Positions 24,685 to 35,758 of a DNA stretch of 64,000 nt are shown here, in pieces. The position numbers and the translations under genes are program-made. Source of the DNA: Lampris incognitus (taxonomy: Eukaryota; Chordata; Actinopteri; Lampriformes; Lampridae); contig NC_079216.1 in NCBI RefSeq assembly GCF_029633865.1, forward strand, positions 69,669,167 through 69,733,166, read 5' to 3'. The first letter of the stretch is position 1. Each line of letters starts with the position of its first letter. Under the pieces are notes generated by a model that saw nothing but the letters and a program-made list of their open reading frames with translations, did no database searches and was not told the DNA's origin.

Positions 24685-25085
24685 CATTTGTTCCTGATTT
24701 AGTTTGTCTCGTCATTAAGACTGGATTATTAATTGTTCCTGATTTAGTTTCTCAAGTCATAAAGACTGGATTATTGTTTGTACTTGGTTTAGTTTGTCAG
24801 GTCATAAAGACTGGATTATTGTTTGTTCCAGGTTTAGTATGTCAAGTCATAAAGACTGGATTATTTTCAATTTTATTGTCATTAAAAACAATGTGCAAGC
24901 ACATGTTCCTGCATTAGGGTCTCAAGTCATGAAGACTGGGTTATTTGTTCCTGATTTAGTTTGTCAAGTCATAAAGGCTGGATTATTTTTCCCCCCCTGA
25001 TTTAGTTTGTCAAGTCATAAATACTGGTTTGTTTGTTCCTGGTGAGTTTGTCAAGTGAAAGACTGGATTATTGTTTGAAGCCTGG
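24685..25085 (+). repeat. Minisatellite, unit about 45-50 bp, about eight copies
   Basis: The unit TTTGTTCCTGATTTAGTTTG followed by TCAAGTCATAAAGACTGGAT TATT is repeated with substitutions and one ~50-bp interruption near 24870-24905. Copies start near 24689, 24736, 24779, 24823, 24904, 24948, 24996 and 25038. Confidence 0.8.
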
Positions 25086-25204
25086 TTTCTGTCTGATTTT
25101 TTTTCTGTACTTGGGTCCATACCAAACCAAGGTCCTAACAAAGATGTGCCCCCCCCTTTATTTAATAACTGTTCCCCAGCTGTGAGAGGAACTTGTATTG
25201 GGTG

Positions 25205-25375
25205 TGTGCGCGCGCGCAACATGGTATTTGATAGATATAATAAATACAGTATAGAGTATAGAACATGTAATATAATCGTTAGTATAGAGCAGAGAACATA
25301 GAGTATAGGACATAGTATAGTTAGATATAATCGATGGATATAATAGTATAGAGCAGAGAACATGGCAGAGACAAG
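25205..25375. repeat. Low-complexity region: short CG-alternating run, then AGTATAGAG-type repeat
   Basis: A short GTGTGCGCGCGCGC run is followed by irregular repeats of TATAGAGTATAGAACAT and GATATAAT. Open frames through it are products of the repeat. Confidence 0.6.
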
Positions 25376-25599
25376 TTGATTTGAAGATATGCTTTTAGGT
25401 AAATAATTTTATTAGCCACACGAGCAAAACCGGTGGAATTAGTTTTTGCTACATTTTGATTCTGCAGCACAATATATACATGTACAACAACAGACACTCC
25501 ACAAATCATGAACAATACAGTCACACGATAGCAGAAATAAACATATCAGGTATAACAGGTGAATGGTGGTATTTATGCCAATGGTGTGTGAGGATGGGA

Positions 25600-25910
25600 C
25601 TATAGGGAGGAATTCAGAGTCTTGATGGATAGGGAGAAAAAAACTGTTTGCAAAGCGTGTAGTCTTAGTTGACAGTGACCTGTAGCGCTTCCCTGAGAGA
25701 AGGAGCTGGAAGAGGTGATGAGCAGGATGTGAGGGGTCGCAGGTGATCTTTGCTCGCTTTACAGTCCAGTTAGTATGTAGAGATTCAACTGAGGGGGGTG
25801 GGTTGCCTATGATTTTGGATGCCTTGTTGACAATCCGCTGCAGTTTTTTAGTGTTTGACTGTCTGTGCTGCTGTACCATACGGTAATACTGTAATAGAAG
25901 ATGTTATGAT
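25600..25910 (-). pseudogene. LINE ORF2 C-terminal tail, Rex1/Babar-like
   Basis: On the minus strand the frame reads QRIVNKASKIIGNPPPSVES, then CDPSHPAHHLFQLLLSGKRY and RSLSTKTTRFANSFFLP. This K-A-S-K-I-I-G / DPSHPAHxLFxLLPSGRRYRS / TTRxxNSFFP pattern is the conserved region after the RT in Rex1/Babar and related fish LINEs. Only this tail remains; the 3' side runs on to about 25440 without motifs. The start codon at 25879 is incidental. Confidence 0.6.
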
Positions 25911-26059
25911 GGACTCGGGTAATGGCTGAGTAAAATGACGAGCAGTAGATGCTTGATCCAGTACTTTTTTCTTTTTTCACAAATTTTATTTATTGAAATT
26001 TTACAATCAAAATGTTATACAGACATATATGAAGTCAATGTTTATTGGTCCACTTCATT

Positions 26060-26520
26060 CAAACATGAAACCTACCGCTAAAAATTTGGTGTCATCTTTG
26101 ACCAGTATCTTTTGATCACCATGTTACTAAGGTTGTCCAATCCTGTTTCCTTCAGCTACAAAATATTGCAAAAATCACCTTTAAAGACATCGAAAAATTA
26201 ATTCACTTTCTCCCTCTAGATTAATGTAACTTTCTCTACTCTGGCCTCAACTATGCTACTTTAAATCATCTACAGTTGGTTCAAAATGCAGTTGCTAAAC
26301 TAACTAGAACTAGTTGTAGGTCCCATATTACCCCTATTCTTGCATCTCTTCATTGGCCTCCTGTAAAGTTCAGAATAATCTTGTTTATTGATTACATTTA
26401 AAGCACTGCATGATCTTGCCCCCAGTTATATTTGTGACCTTCTCATTTCACTTTCAGACCACTCTGATCCTCACCTCAGTTATATTTCCCTCAAAGCACA
26501 GACACAAGTGGCTTTCTCGC
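26060..26520 (+). pseudogene. L2-like LINE RT C-terminal fragment, first half
   Basis: Frames with several stops read a line like LQLVQNAVAKLTRTS, then ITPILASLHWPPVKFRI and FKALHDLAPSYICDLLISLS. These match the region after the RT core of L2-group ORF2 (compare NAAARILT and HWLPIHVRSE in the LINE at 1-4.9 kb). The fragment stops at about 26520 and its continuation is found at about 28270. Confidence 0.55.
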
Positions 26521-26589
26521 TACTGGTTTATTTGAAAGTTGTCTTCGCCTCCAAATCCACCATGAAAACTGACAGTATTAATGACCCAT

Positions 26590-28250
26590 GAAGACCATAA
26601 TAGCTTAACGTGGAAAAAATTGTATACGCTCCATGTTGCGTAACATACAAAGAAAATGCCTATGACTCAGAAAATAGGTTATAAAGCAAACTGGGCTAAA
26701 TAATTTAAAATAGGTTTGGCTAGGGAGGCATTGGAAAAGAATTATTCAGACAACAGTATTATAAAAGAGAAACGGCCAGCATTTATTAAACATATTAATA
26801 ACAATACAAGTGCACTTTGAATGGTCAATAAGGAAAATAATAAAGAATAAGGGTCAAACCCCTTTTGGTCTGTCTGTAATGTCTTTTCGGTGCGTAGACT
26901 CAGAGCTCTGGTCAAAAAGAGAAAATATGAAAAGATAAAAGTCTGAAACTACCTGGGTAGTGTGTGTAGTGTTCATTCACAAAAATGGAGATCTCCAAAA
27001 CGGTCTTGTCTGTCTCTCCTGGTCGTCCTCAATGGAGAAGCAAGACGCCACTCTTCCACGTGCTGTCTACGCCTCGTGGGTCACAGGGCTTGCTGCTCCC
27101 TTCTCTTGGGGAAGGAATCCAGTACACAAAAAAAACAACCTGCATACCGCAGGGTAGAAAATAAGTCTCTACTCTCTAAAGCACCAGATCTAGAATATTT
27201 GAATCAATCTTTCACATTCCCAAATAATGGAATTAGGAAACAAAACGAAGCTAGTGAAGGTCCTTGCAGCTAACAAGTACAAATCACAGCGGAATCGTAT
27301 AACATTCATATTAAGCTATAGGATATAGGCTATCTGAAAATCCTCCGATTTGGTTCTTGTAATGAAATGTTCTCTTCAGTTCTAGGCCTAACAGGCCTAC
27401 ACATTATAAGACAACTACTATGCTACTACAGTGCATGGATAGAAAAAAGACAAACATGGCTAAACTAGCACATGGTTAGCTACTGTAGAAACTCACTGAA
27501 GAATCTGGGCAAATAAAGAAAACAGGTTTTCAAGCAAGCAATCCAAACGGGATTAATTAATTTAAACTGGTAAACTTAAGTGAGTAAGGGTAGCAAAGGC
27601 ATAAATTTTGTATCTCTGTTCCAGTTTCTACGAGTTGGACTTTGGTTCATTCGTCTGCAGTCAATCTTTTACACGTTCTGATCTGACAAGGCCTGGTAAT
27701 TTTCCATTTGGACAGGCTGCTAGCGCCCTCTACAGGGGACTGTATGGACATGCATTAACTCTTTCTAGGGCAGCTAAAATCGGGGGTTACACCTCGCTGG
27801 CTGCATGCTACGACAGGGAAGTCGTCAAATCTTGTTTGTAAATATCAACTTCTCAAAGTTCGCTATATACGACATAAACTTTCATTACACATGAAGTCTT
27901 GTTAGTTGCTTGCTTGCGGAGATCTTCCCTCAATCTAACTTATGTGAAAGAAACCCAACAGGATTTGCCCCTCAACATTAAAATCGGCTGTCAAAATAAG
28001 TCTCAATACAAATCATAGTTGCATGCAATACAATAATTGCTTGCCGGTACTGCTTAAGTCTTCCTGATGTGTACGTAACCTTAAGCTGAGACTTCAAAAT
28101 GATAGTACTATTACTTGTAATGAATGAAATGATGTATACATAACAAATGCAGTTAAAATGAACTCTCAAACATAACATTGGTCTTGGAAAAGGTAGACGA
28201 ATATTACAAATTATGTAAACATGATGGCATCACTCTTATCTATTGCTTAT
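26590..28250. other. Unclassified ~1.7-kb segment splitting an L2 fragment
   Basis: The L2 fragment ends at about 26520 and resumes at about 28270, so this interval is probably an insertion. I see no terminal repeats or recognisable coding motif. An open frame at 27608-27841 reads FYELDFGSFVCSQSF and beyond but is not recognised. The boundaries are approximate. Confidence 0.35.
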
Positions 28251-28269
28251 TCCAACTGCAAAACAAAAT

Positions 28270-28555
28270 GACTTTGCCTTTGCAGTTTCAGCCCCAAGCC
28301 TCTGGAATAATCTCCCCCAATCTATTAAATTTGCTAAATCTTCGATTGTTTTAAGCGGCTTCTAAAAACCCATCTTTTAATGGATTCCCACGTTTGACTT
28401 CTGTTTTGGTTTTTTTTAGCTTGGTCTGTTACTACCGGTTCTATATTAAAGATTTCATTCACTATGTATTTGTTCGCATTTTGTGTATGTAATGTAAAGC
28501 ACTTTGTAACGGTGTTTAACAGTGATATAAATAAAATGATGTAAATAAAATGTTG
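28270..28555 (+). pseudogene. L2-like LINE ORF2 end and 3' UTR, second half
   Basis: The frame reads FAVSAPSLWNNLPQSIKFAK, the end of L2-group ORF2 (compare APLLWNNLSAAIRLSE in the LINE at 1-4.9 kb). The 3' UTR ends in ATAAATAAAATGATGTAAATAA, an L2-like terminal repeat. Same relic as 26060-26520. Confidence 0.55.
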
Positions 28556-28604
28556 CTTGCTTCAAACTAATGGGACTGTGTCCAGATAGATGGGGTTTCC
28601 TCAG

Positions 28605-30500
28605 TTTTAGGTAATTGTCTTTATGCTTTCCACAGATACTGTTCTCTGGCCATGACAATTGCACTCCTTGTCGGCCGGTTTAATGATCTGTCTGTTATCG
28701 AGGAGTTCAGATAAGGCTCTGTCTTTTGTACTATTAGGTTTTACTACATACTGTATGCGGAAGAAGTTGTCGAAATAATTCAAAATGGCCACAATGAGGG
28801 TTGCGATTTCCGCCAGCAGCGTGCTGTTAGGGGTCTATTCCGACTTGGGAGTGAATGGCAGGGGCTCCGCATCTGTGCGGTCCTTGTAATACGCTGCTAG
28901 TTTCAGTCTTCTGTGGCATTGTTGAATGTCCTGATCTGTTCCATTATGCTTTTTCTTACTTAGTTGGAATTTTATTTCTCTGTTCAGTAGGGTTAATTGT
29001 GGGGAAGTTAGGAGAGAGTTTTTCACTAGTACTACATTTTAATTCCTGTCCTGTATCGGCAGGCTTGTGGGGATTTTTAATTTAAATACTCCAACCAGTT
29101 TTGTCAGTAATTATATTGCCGTCTGGAGTCCAGTGCACCTTGTCCTTCTATAAGTCTCTAAGAGAGTCTTATTTAGTGGTGGCATGGTTGGAGTTGCCTT
29201 TGATGTATTCATCCAGTTTTTGTAGGTTTGTTTGTTCCCCCAGCAGGAGGCTTGTGGAGTAGTTAATCATGGGTATCTGCACATTGGCCCGTGGGAGTTT
29301 GCTGCTTGATGGTGGTCTTTTTCAGTTTTTGTGATCTATTACTTCGCCTAAAGGACACAATCACCTCTTCCATTGTGTTGGAGTGGGTGGCTTTGTTGGT
29401 TGTGCTCTCCGCATGTCTGAATGTGGCTGCCGGATAACTGTCAATTTGTAGGTTAGCCAAGTCGAAAGGTGGGAATTTGGCAGCATTTGAGTCTCCCATT
29501 ATCAGTATACTTTTGCTTGTGCTTATGTTAAACCTCTAGTCTTGGCATTTGTTTGTTTGCCAGATAGTCTGGGGTATAGTGGTCAGGTTTATTTTTCGTC
29601 CGGTGTCCACTTCCAGACAGCTCTGTTTAGCTGTTGTGTGATTTGGCGTGAGGGTCAGACCAGTCAGGCTTGGTCAGTTGTTGTTGGGACGGTCTCGTCT
29701 TGGAGTGTTTATTTGGTCTGGATTCCCATATGGATCAGTCTGTTGGGTGGGTATTCCAGTGTGGTTCCTTCCCTGCCTCTGTTCTTTTGGGGATGGTGCC
29801 TGCGGTGGTGGTGTGGGGAATATAGTCCTGCTTTTCAGCTGACTAGTCTCCCCTGATCTCCGCGGCCTCGCTGGTCCTCAGTTGCAGCTGTGGGGCCGTA
29901 GACAGCTGTGGGCGATCACTCATTGTTTGCGTGGGGGAGGTTGTTTGCTGTTTTCTGCCCCTGTGATGCGATTCGGCGGCACATGGACTTGGGTGACCAC
30001 AAGCTTCGTTGTACCAGATGGCCCCGCCATTGGTGATTGACTTGGGTGTTTGGTGGCTTCGATTGGTTGTACTCAGCCTCGAAGTCTGTCAATTTGGAGA
30101 TGAATATTGTCTGTCGTCAATCGTCTCCTCCTGCAAGTGGCAGCCCAGGCCTTTCCTTGCCGAGGATTAGGCTACCTGGAACGGGCCATCCTAGTCCCGT
30201 GTGGATAGGTTGGTGAATTTATCCATTTCTCCTTTTATCAAGTTTTTGTAGTGTTGCTGTACTATTCTCATGGTTGTGGCAGCCCAGTTTTTTTTGCAAT
30301 GTCCTCAATCTTTCTCCGTGTCTTCGTTCAGGACTGCTGGTTTAATGGTGGTAGTCAAATTGTTGGCCAGACTAACTGGTTGGTTGGGGGCTGCTGTGAG
30401 GCCGATGCAGTTTTCGAGTGATGGTTTGCTGTTAGCAGTTTGAAAATTCACCGTCTTTAAGCCGAAGTCTGTCATCAGACCGTTCTTTAATTTCATTTAG
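28605..30500 (-). pseudogene. Old relic of the same PLE type: ORF1 (helical + SGNH) and RT N-terminus
   Basis: Minus-strand frames show homology to family A in the same order. Near 30360-30230 it reads LTTTIKPA, then after a frameshift WAATTMRIVQQHYKN (family A ORF1: LTAFIKPA and WMENNMAILQEHYRA). At 29499-29400 it reads GDSNAAKFPPFDLANLQIDS then YPAAT (family A: GDSNINRIPPHHNPDIQLDS then YPGAT). Near 29270-29120 come PMINYSTSL and KDKVHWTPDG, the block V region. At 28990-28840 it reads HRRLKLAAYYKDRTDAEPLP, and at 28690-28660 IIKPADK, the N-terminal PLE RT signature. Stops and frameshifts are numerous and the RT core and endonuclease are missing. Confidence 0.75.
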
Positions 30501-30545
30501 CTCTATTTGTTGTTGTAGAGGGCCTTAAAGGAGCAGCAGCCCCTG

Positions 30546-30870
30546 GTGAATCTACCCTCAAATGTGTATCACCACAGTGGCATAGAAAGGGACTTTGTCT
30601 GTAAGCAGCTACTCCGTGAAAAGAATCTCACCCTGGAATTAGCGATAAGCACCTGTGTGCTTCATGAACAGTCAGAAAAGAGCTCCAAGGAGTTAAAGAA
30701 AGAAGCGGATATGTACGCTATTCAGAAAACTCGCTGCGGCAACTGCAATGGACAACACACGCTCCTGACCGTAGTAAATGTTATGCATTCAATAAACAAT
30801 GCAATAATTGTGGCGAACTCAATCATTCTGTTAAATGCTGCAGATCCACACCAGCATTGCCCATAGTTGG
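30546..30870 (+). pseudogene. Gypsy-type gag fragment with CCHC zinc knuckle
   Basis: The frame reads RDFVCKQLLREKNLTLELAI followed by an acidic/basic helical stretch and TRCGNCNGQHT. After a frameshift near 30760 it continues DRSKCYAFNKQCNNCGELNH and SVKCC. The CNNCGELNHSVKCC segment fits a C-x2-C-x4-H-x4-C nucleocapsid knuckle. This order is typical of Gypsy gag in animals. No pol follows, so it is a fragment. Confidence 0.6.
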
Positions 30871-31879
30871 CGCCAAATCCCCCAGTCATTACTAAAAAAA
30901 GACAGCCAGATAGCGAGAACGAACTGGCCACACAACCAGACAGTGCTTTGGATGATACGTTTTTTTGCGACCCAGTTGATTCAGCCACTCGGGAGAAATC
31001 TTCACAACGCTGAAAGTGGAAAGGGCAACTGAAGGTAAAATTGGTTTACTTTGATTTTTGTATTGTCTTAACATTTCTCTGTTCAGCACACGTATTATCT
31101 CGTTTGTAGCCGGGCTCTGCTTAGGTTTGGCGGTGGAGAATGCGTGGTTGCCAGATACAGCTGATAGTTTGCTGTCCAAAAACTGCCAGGGTGCACATAA
31201 AACTGCCCAAAATGTAAAATCAATATATAGTTCAGTAATATTATTTAATTGCCATACTATCCAGCATAAAAACAATGTACACGGACAGCCGAAGCACGCA
31301 CAAAATAGCCTAACTCTTATAATGAGAAATTACAGCACCGCAAACCACAGCATATCGATCTTAGGTGCTACTGCCACCCTCTGGGCAACATAAATACTGT
31401 ATGAGAGTCATCAAATGGGTTCGCCATGGTGCTGCGCATCTCTCTACTCCTCGGGAAGCGGCAAGTCAGACAGAGCTGAACCAAACAATTATCGTTTTCA
31501 TGTCAATGCAGCAACAATATGTTGCGATCAAATCTATGTCCCTCTTTGCAAAAGCACAAAGAGGCACAGAGCGCGGTCAGTGTGCTCAAGCGCACGCAGG
31601 CATTGCACTATTACAGAGTAGATTTAAATAGTTTATCTGTGAACATACACAGTAATCAATATTAGCTTTTACTCCAGACTGTGTGTGTGTGTGTGTGTGA
31701 GAGAGTGATATCTTGCCTTTAGATGCAGAACAGGCTGTCGGTTGCAACTTGAACACACTGGTGAAAAACACACGTGAACTATGTACAGTTTGACACAGCT
31801 GTGTAGTACATGGATGAGTCAAACCTCCCCAACAACTGTGAGGGAGGTTAGAACATGGCTGAGGTACATCTGTGTTAGA

Positions 31880-33110
31880 CCTGTGCGCACATCCATCAGA
31901 GCAGAAAGGGGCAGTAATTCCATGCAATTTCTGGTATCGTCCTTGTGTTACTTGGGAAATGTTCTTTCCACATGCACAGTTGAGATGGGCAGGGTCAGAA
32001 ATGTTATTGCACCTAGTGCTAAATCCTGGAAGCACCGGTTTCCTCCGACATCTTTAAAGGCTTCCACCTCCAGCCAAAAGGCATCGATGGGCTGATCATG
32101 GGAGAAATTTGTCGATGCCATATTTCTCCACTGGGTCTCAAGTGAGCATGGAAAAAAAGCCGGGCACAGTAGCTCCATTTTCCAAAGAGGCAGGTAAGCA
32201 CACCTGATGCTGCACCAGGACTTCTTTCAGAAACTCCATGCAGCATGTTGTAATGAGCTGCGTCTTCTCAAGGGGCGGAGTACTGGTCTCTAATTTCTGA
32301 CTAAAAGAGGTCACCAGAGCTGCCTCAAGAGGTGAAATGAATGTTTGGGTATTGTAGGTCCAATTACCTGATCTGTTGATCGGTGTTCATGTGACGTATG
32401 ATCTGCTTGATTATTCGTCTGTGTTGACATGAACAGCCTGTTAAGGTCCCTGAAAACGCCTAAGCTGTCTCCTGTTTCCAGCTGAAAGTAGTTGATCACA
32501 ACTTTGATCTCCTGAAGAATTGGATGTAGAAAATGCATGAAAAGACTTTGTCGAGTCACTATACATCTCATTCAGGAGTCGCATAGCATTGCTCATTATT
32601 TGTTGCCTGAGTGAAGTGTAACTTGGGCTTATTTTCTTGCTCAAGTATTCTATCGATGCAGTCAGCTGTCACTAACCAACGGGTAGCACTTGGTGAAAAC
32701 ATTTTCAGCGGACATTCCCCATTTGTTAATGGTCTTGTAGATAGCTCGACTGGCGCTTGGCTGAATGAGCGAACCAGTTGTAGGACTCGTATGTAATCCA
32801 GATTGTTGGGGAGATGCTGCATCGCCTTGAGCAACAATGTCAAAGAAATGGCGCACACACAGCTAATTAGCTGTAAACCGGGTTCTTGTTTTATGAGGAG
32901 TGTAAACTGTTGTTTATCAACTATGACCCTGGCTCCGTCAGGAGCAATTCCCACCATGTTGTTAATTTTTAGACTGCTATCTTCCAAAAACCTAATGATA
33001 GCTTCCACAATCCCTTTTGGCATCTGAACGTGAAAGATCAGCCAGGCCGAGGTAATTGCTGACAAAGTTGTTGTTTCTTGGAGCGACATTTCACATAAAT
33101 GCAAAGCAGT
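31880..33110 (-). pseudogene. hAT-type transposase relic (ZNF862/KIAA1586-like)
   Basis: Read on the minus strand. The first part (33104-32568) has NNMVGIAPDGARVIVDKQQF and SATRWLVTADCIDRIL, matching the DGAxVM and SATRWL blocks of hAT catalytic domains. Next comes LHPILQEIKVVINYFQLE (32571-32311). The end (32130-31940) reads ALGAITFLTLPISTVHVERT then FPKVTQGRYQKL, which is the C-terminal hAT dimerisation region. The frame is broken at about 32560, 32300 and 31945. Upstream DNA to about 33470 may hold the N-terminus but shows no clear zinc finger. Confidence 0.7.
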
Positions 33111-33469
33111 TTGTTTACAGAAATGTTGGTGGTTTCATTCAGATAAAGTAAGGGGACTCACCGATGTCCTCTCTAAGCTCTTGTCTGAAATGCGGTGCCA
33201 GTACTGATTTGATTACAGTCGTACACTTGGTTCTGTGCGTTTTAAATTCTCCGGTCTCATCTTGCAGTATATCTGAAGTCGTTCACAGCGTTAATAGAAG
33301 TGTGGCGAGCGATAGACGTTGCTATGCTGAGCTCGTGGCGTTTCTGGTCATCTTTGATGTTCTGGTTGCTCGTCATGGGCACAGTAAAGGGTTTCACACT
33401 AGACTGGCAACGAACCTTGTGTTTGCTGGTTGCACCGTGATCTTAAGTCTTTTAAATGAGCCCTAATGC

Positions 33470-33870
33470 CGCTTTTGCCAAATTTGCAATGTGCCTTTGT
33501 CTCGTAGGTAGTACCATATAGCACCATAACTAATTTGTGAAGAAAAACTCGAAGTGAAGCTAAGTTTACTAGTTAAATTGGCAGTTAATTCCTCTTGGAT
33601 CACATGTTTGCGTGGATCAAATGAGTGAATACTTTGGTGTTAAGAGTATGTCATTGAATGCAGGTAATGTGAAGTTAGTACTGTTATTTGGGTGACATTT
33701 CATGCTTCCAACATGTAACCTGATTCTCCATGGCGCTTGCATGCGTTTGTTTCCTGTAGACGACCCACTCTGATACCTGCCAATAAACGGGTAAAGGGAA
33801 GTTCTGTCTCCTCTGTTTGATCAACACACATTGGTGACGGCTGTCGCACCTGGACCACATACTCTCACCT
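33470..33870. other. No gene recognised; possible LTR end
   Basis: GCCAATAAACGGG and CTGTCTCCTCTGTTTG are followed by ACATTGGTGACGG near 33830-33841, which resembles an LTR end next to a primer-binding site. There is no partner LTR in view, so this is weak. Confidence 0.25.
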
Positions 33871-33879
33871 CCACCTTCT

Positions 33880-34548
33880 TTATGCTAGCTCTATCCCGTC
33901 TGCTCCTGGGTCCTGCGTTGGTCCGTCGACGAAGAAAACGTGTTCCGTCGTTGGCGTAAGTGGCTCCGTTGGCGGGAGCGGTGTTGGTAGCTTTGTGGTT
34001 GGTCTTGCTTTCCAACGCGTCCGTCTCTGGTCCCCGAAGCACAAGTCCGTCGGAGTCTCGGTCTGGTGAGCCATAGCCGTTGCGCTGGTGTGGGCGCCCG
34101 TGCCGGTAGTTGACTGTCGTCCACTCGGTGGCTTCCGTGTAGGTTTGCCGGTGGTGGAAAAGACGTGGTCTGTCATCCGTGTAGGTGGCTTCTTCATTTC
34201 GGTTAGTCGCATCTCGTCTGTAAGGGGGTCCCGTGTTGGTTTGTCGTTGAGGAAAACGTGTTCCGTCTCTGATTTAAGTAGCTCTATTGGTGAAGGCGGT
34301 GTTGGTAGTTGCGTGGCTGGTACTCCCTTCCAACGCGGCCGTCGAAGTCTTGGTCTGGCGAGCCGTAGTCGTTGCTGCTGTCGACGCCCGTGTCGATAGT
34401 TGATGTTCATCCACTTGGTGTTTTTTTTCTTCTGTCCTAGGTCGCCATAATGCTGTGGATTGACTCGTCCGGATAAAGGGTAAAAAATAAATAAATAAAA
34501 AAATTCGGGGTTTCTAAGTATTTTGTCCAGAAACCAAAGCGTTGTCAA
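33880..34548 (-). CDS. Unrecognised 222-codon open frame with three internal repeats
   Basis: The minus-strand frame is open for 222 codons. It contains three related units: TEHVFLNDKPTRDPLTDEM, TDHVFSTTGKPTRKPPSG and TEHVFFVDGPTQDPGADGIE. Intervening Pro/Thr/Arg-rich text also repeats (KLPTPLPPTEPL against QLPTPPSPIELL). At DNA level the two outer units form a ~320-bp diverged tandem duplication. The N-terminal 40 codons are hydrophobic and probably spurious, so the true start may be later. It is not a family I recognise. It could be a disordered repeat protein of a mobile element or a coding-looking minisatellite. Confidence 0.35.
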   Translation of the reverse strand: MTTLWFLDKILRNPEFFYLFIFYPLSGRVNPQHYGDLGQKKKNTKWMNINYRHGRRQQQRLRLARPRLRRPRWKGVPATQLPTPPSPIELLKSETEHVFLNDKPTRDPLTDEMRLTEMKKPPTRMTDHVFSTTGKPTRKPPSGRQSTTGTGAHTSATAMAHQTETPTDLCFGDQRRTRWKARPTTKLPTPLPPTEPLTPTTEHVFFVDGPTQDPGADGIELA

Positions 34549-34839
34549 TTGGCTTGGTTTCTGTTTAGACAGGCCATTGGGATGTTGCTCTGTCTAAAAA
34601 AACAAAAAAACAAACTTTTTTAAGTTTTTGTAAATAAGAGAGGGGGGGGGGTATTTTGCCCAGAAACTTGGTTTCTGCTTAGACAGGCTGTTGAATGTTG
34701 CAACGTTTCGGTTTTTAAGAGACATTCAGGCCGGCCTATATGACGTTTTATGGTAAAAATAAATAAATTGAAATAGCTACGTGGAAAAAAAATCCGTCAT
34801 TGATGTAGCGTTCTAATCCTCTTCTGTTTCTCTATTTTT

Positions 34840-35390
34840 ATAGTCCCTCAGGGCTTTGAAAAGCAGGTTGGCATGTCGATTGAAAGATTTTTCATTTTGT
34901 CCAAGAAATCTTATGCATCTTGGATGTAGCTAGGATGTTCTTTAGAAATGGGGTTAAGATAACATTCCAGTAAATTCTGCTGTTAAGTATCACTGTTGCA
35001 GTCAAACAATTGTGTAACCGGGAGGAATTTCATAGGGTGTACTCCAGGATTTCGGATCTTGGTAATAAATAAAATCTTTTAGGGCGGGGATTGTCACTAC
35101 CCTTCAAATATATATAATGTGTATATATGTTTTTAGTATCAATCAAACCTCCAATATTTTGTGTACTACTGGTATGGTGTATGGGAAAATGGGGCTACTA
35201 AGTTTGGTTTAATGTCTGGTGTTACTGAATTCTGTCTTCGACACATATTATTCCCTATCCAAAATAACCTCCCCACTACCTTTATCTGCGGGTTTAATAA
35301 CAATGGGTTTGTTGCTTAAGAGCTTCAATTTCTTCCTGGGATAAACTAGTGTTGTCTTTTCGATCCCAGTGAAGATTCCTCAGAACGAAT
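34840..35390 (-). pseudogene. Old PLE reverse transcriptase relic
   Basis: Minus-strand frames give KPADK-like text near 35285-35300. Near 35075-35020 they give PKRFYLLPRSEIL and YEIPPGYTIV, matching FYLLPKIHKEPQTW and FEVPPGRPIV of the family A RT. The two parts are about 200 bp apart, separated by AT-rich DNA, and both are frameshifted. It is too diverged to tell whether it belongs to the telomeric family. Confidence 0.5.
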
Positions 35391-35393
35391 ATA

Positions 35394-35560
35394 CGCTATG
35401 TACAAAAGTATTGGGACACACCTCCTAATCATTGAATTCAGGTGTTTCATTGATTCATTGCCATAGGTGTATAAAGTTAAGCAGCTAGCCATGCAGCCTG
35501 CATTTACAAACATTTGTGAAAGAATGGGTCTGACTAACCATTAAGTGGCAAGGTCTGCAT
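35394..35560. mobile_element. DNA-transposon or MITE end (ACAAAAGTATTGGGACAC type)
   Basis: TATGTACAAAAGTATTGGGA followed by CACACCTCCTAATCATTGAA resembles a very common terminal sequence of short teleost DNA transposons. I could not find its inverted partner nearby. Confidence 0.4.
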
Positions 35561-35758
35561 CAGTCCTGTATTAGTCAGATTCAATGTCAATATATTATTG
35601 GCGAATTATCTCCCTTGCAAGCTCTGACGAATGAAGGTGTAACCTTACATTCACTGTAGGTGAGTAAGTGGAGAAGAGGAGACGAGAGCTGTGCCTAATG
35701 TTAATAAGATTGGCTTGTCTTTAATTTTCTGAGTGTTGGAAGATGACCGACAACAAAA

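Noticed and set aside
24685-25085. CRISPR-like regular repeats
   Set aside because: The units are contiguous and diverged with no unique spacers; it is a minisatellite in vertebrate DNA.
31681-31699. (TG)n run as a regulatory element
   Set aside because: A short simple repeat with no conserved context.
34701-34730. Hammerhead-like GAAACGTTG on the minus strand near an old PLE relic
   Set aside because: The CTGATGA core is CTGAATG and no stem II can be drawn. At best it is a dead remnant.
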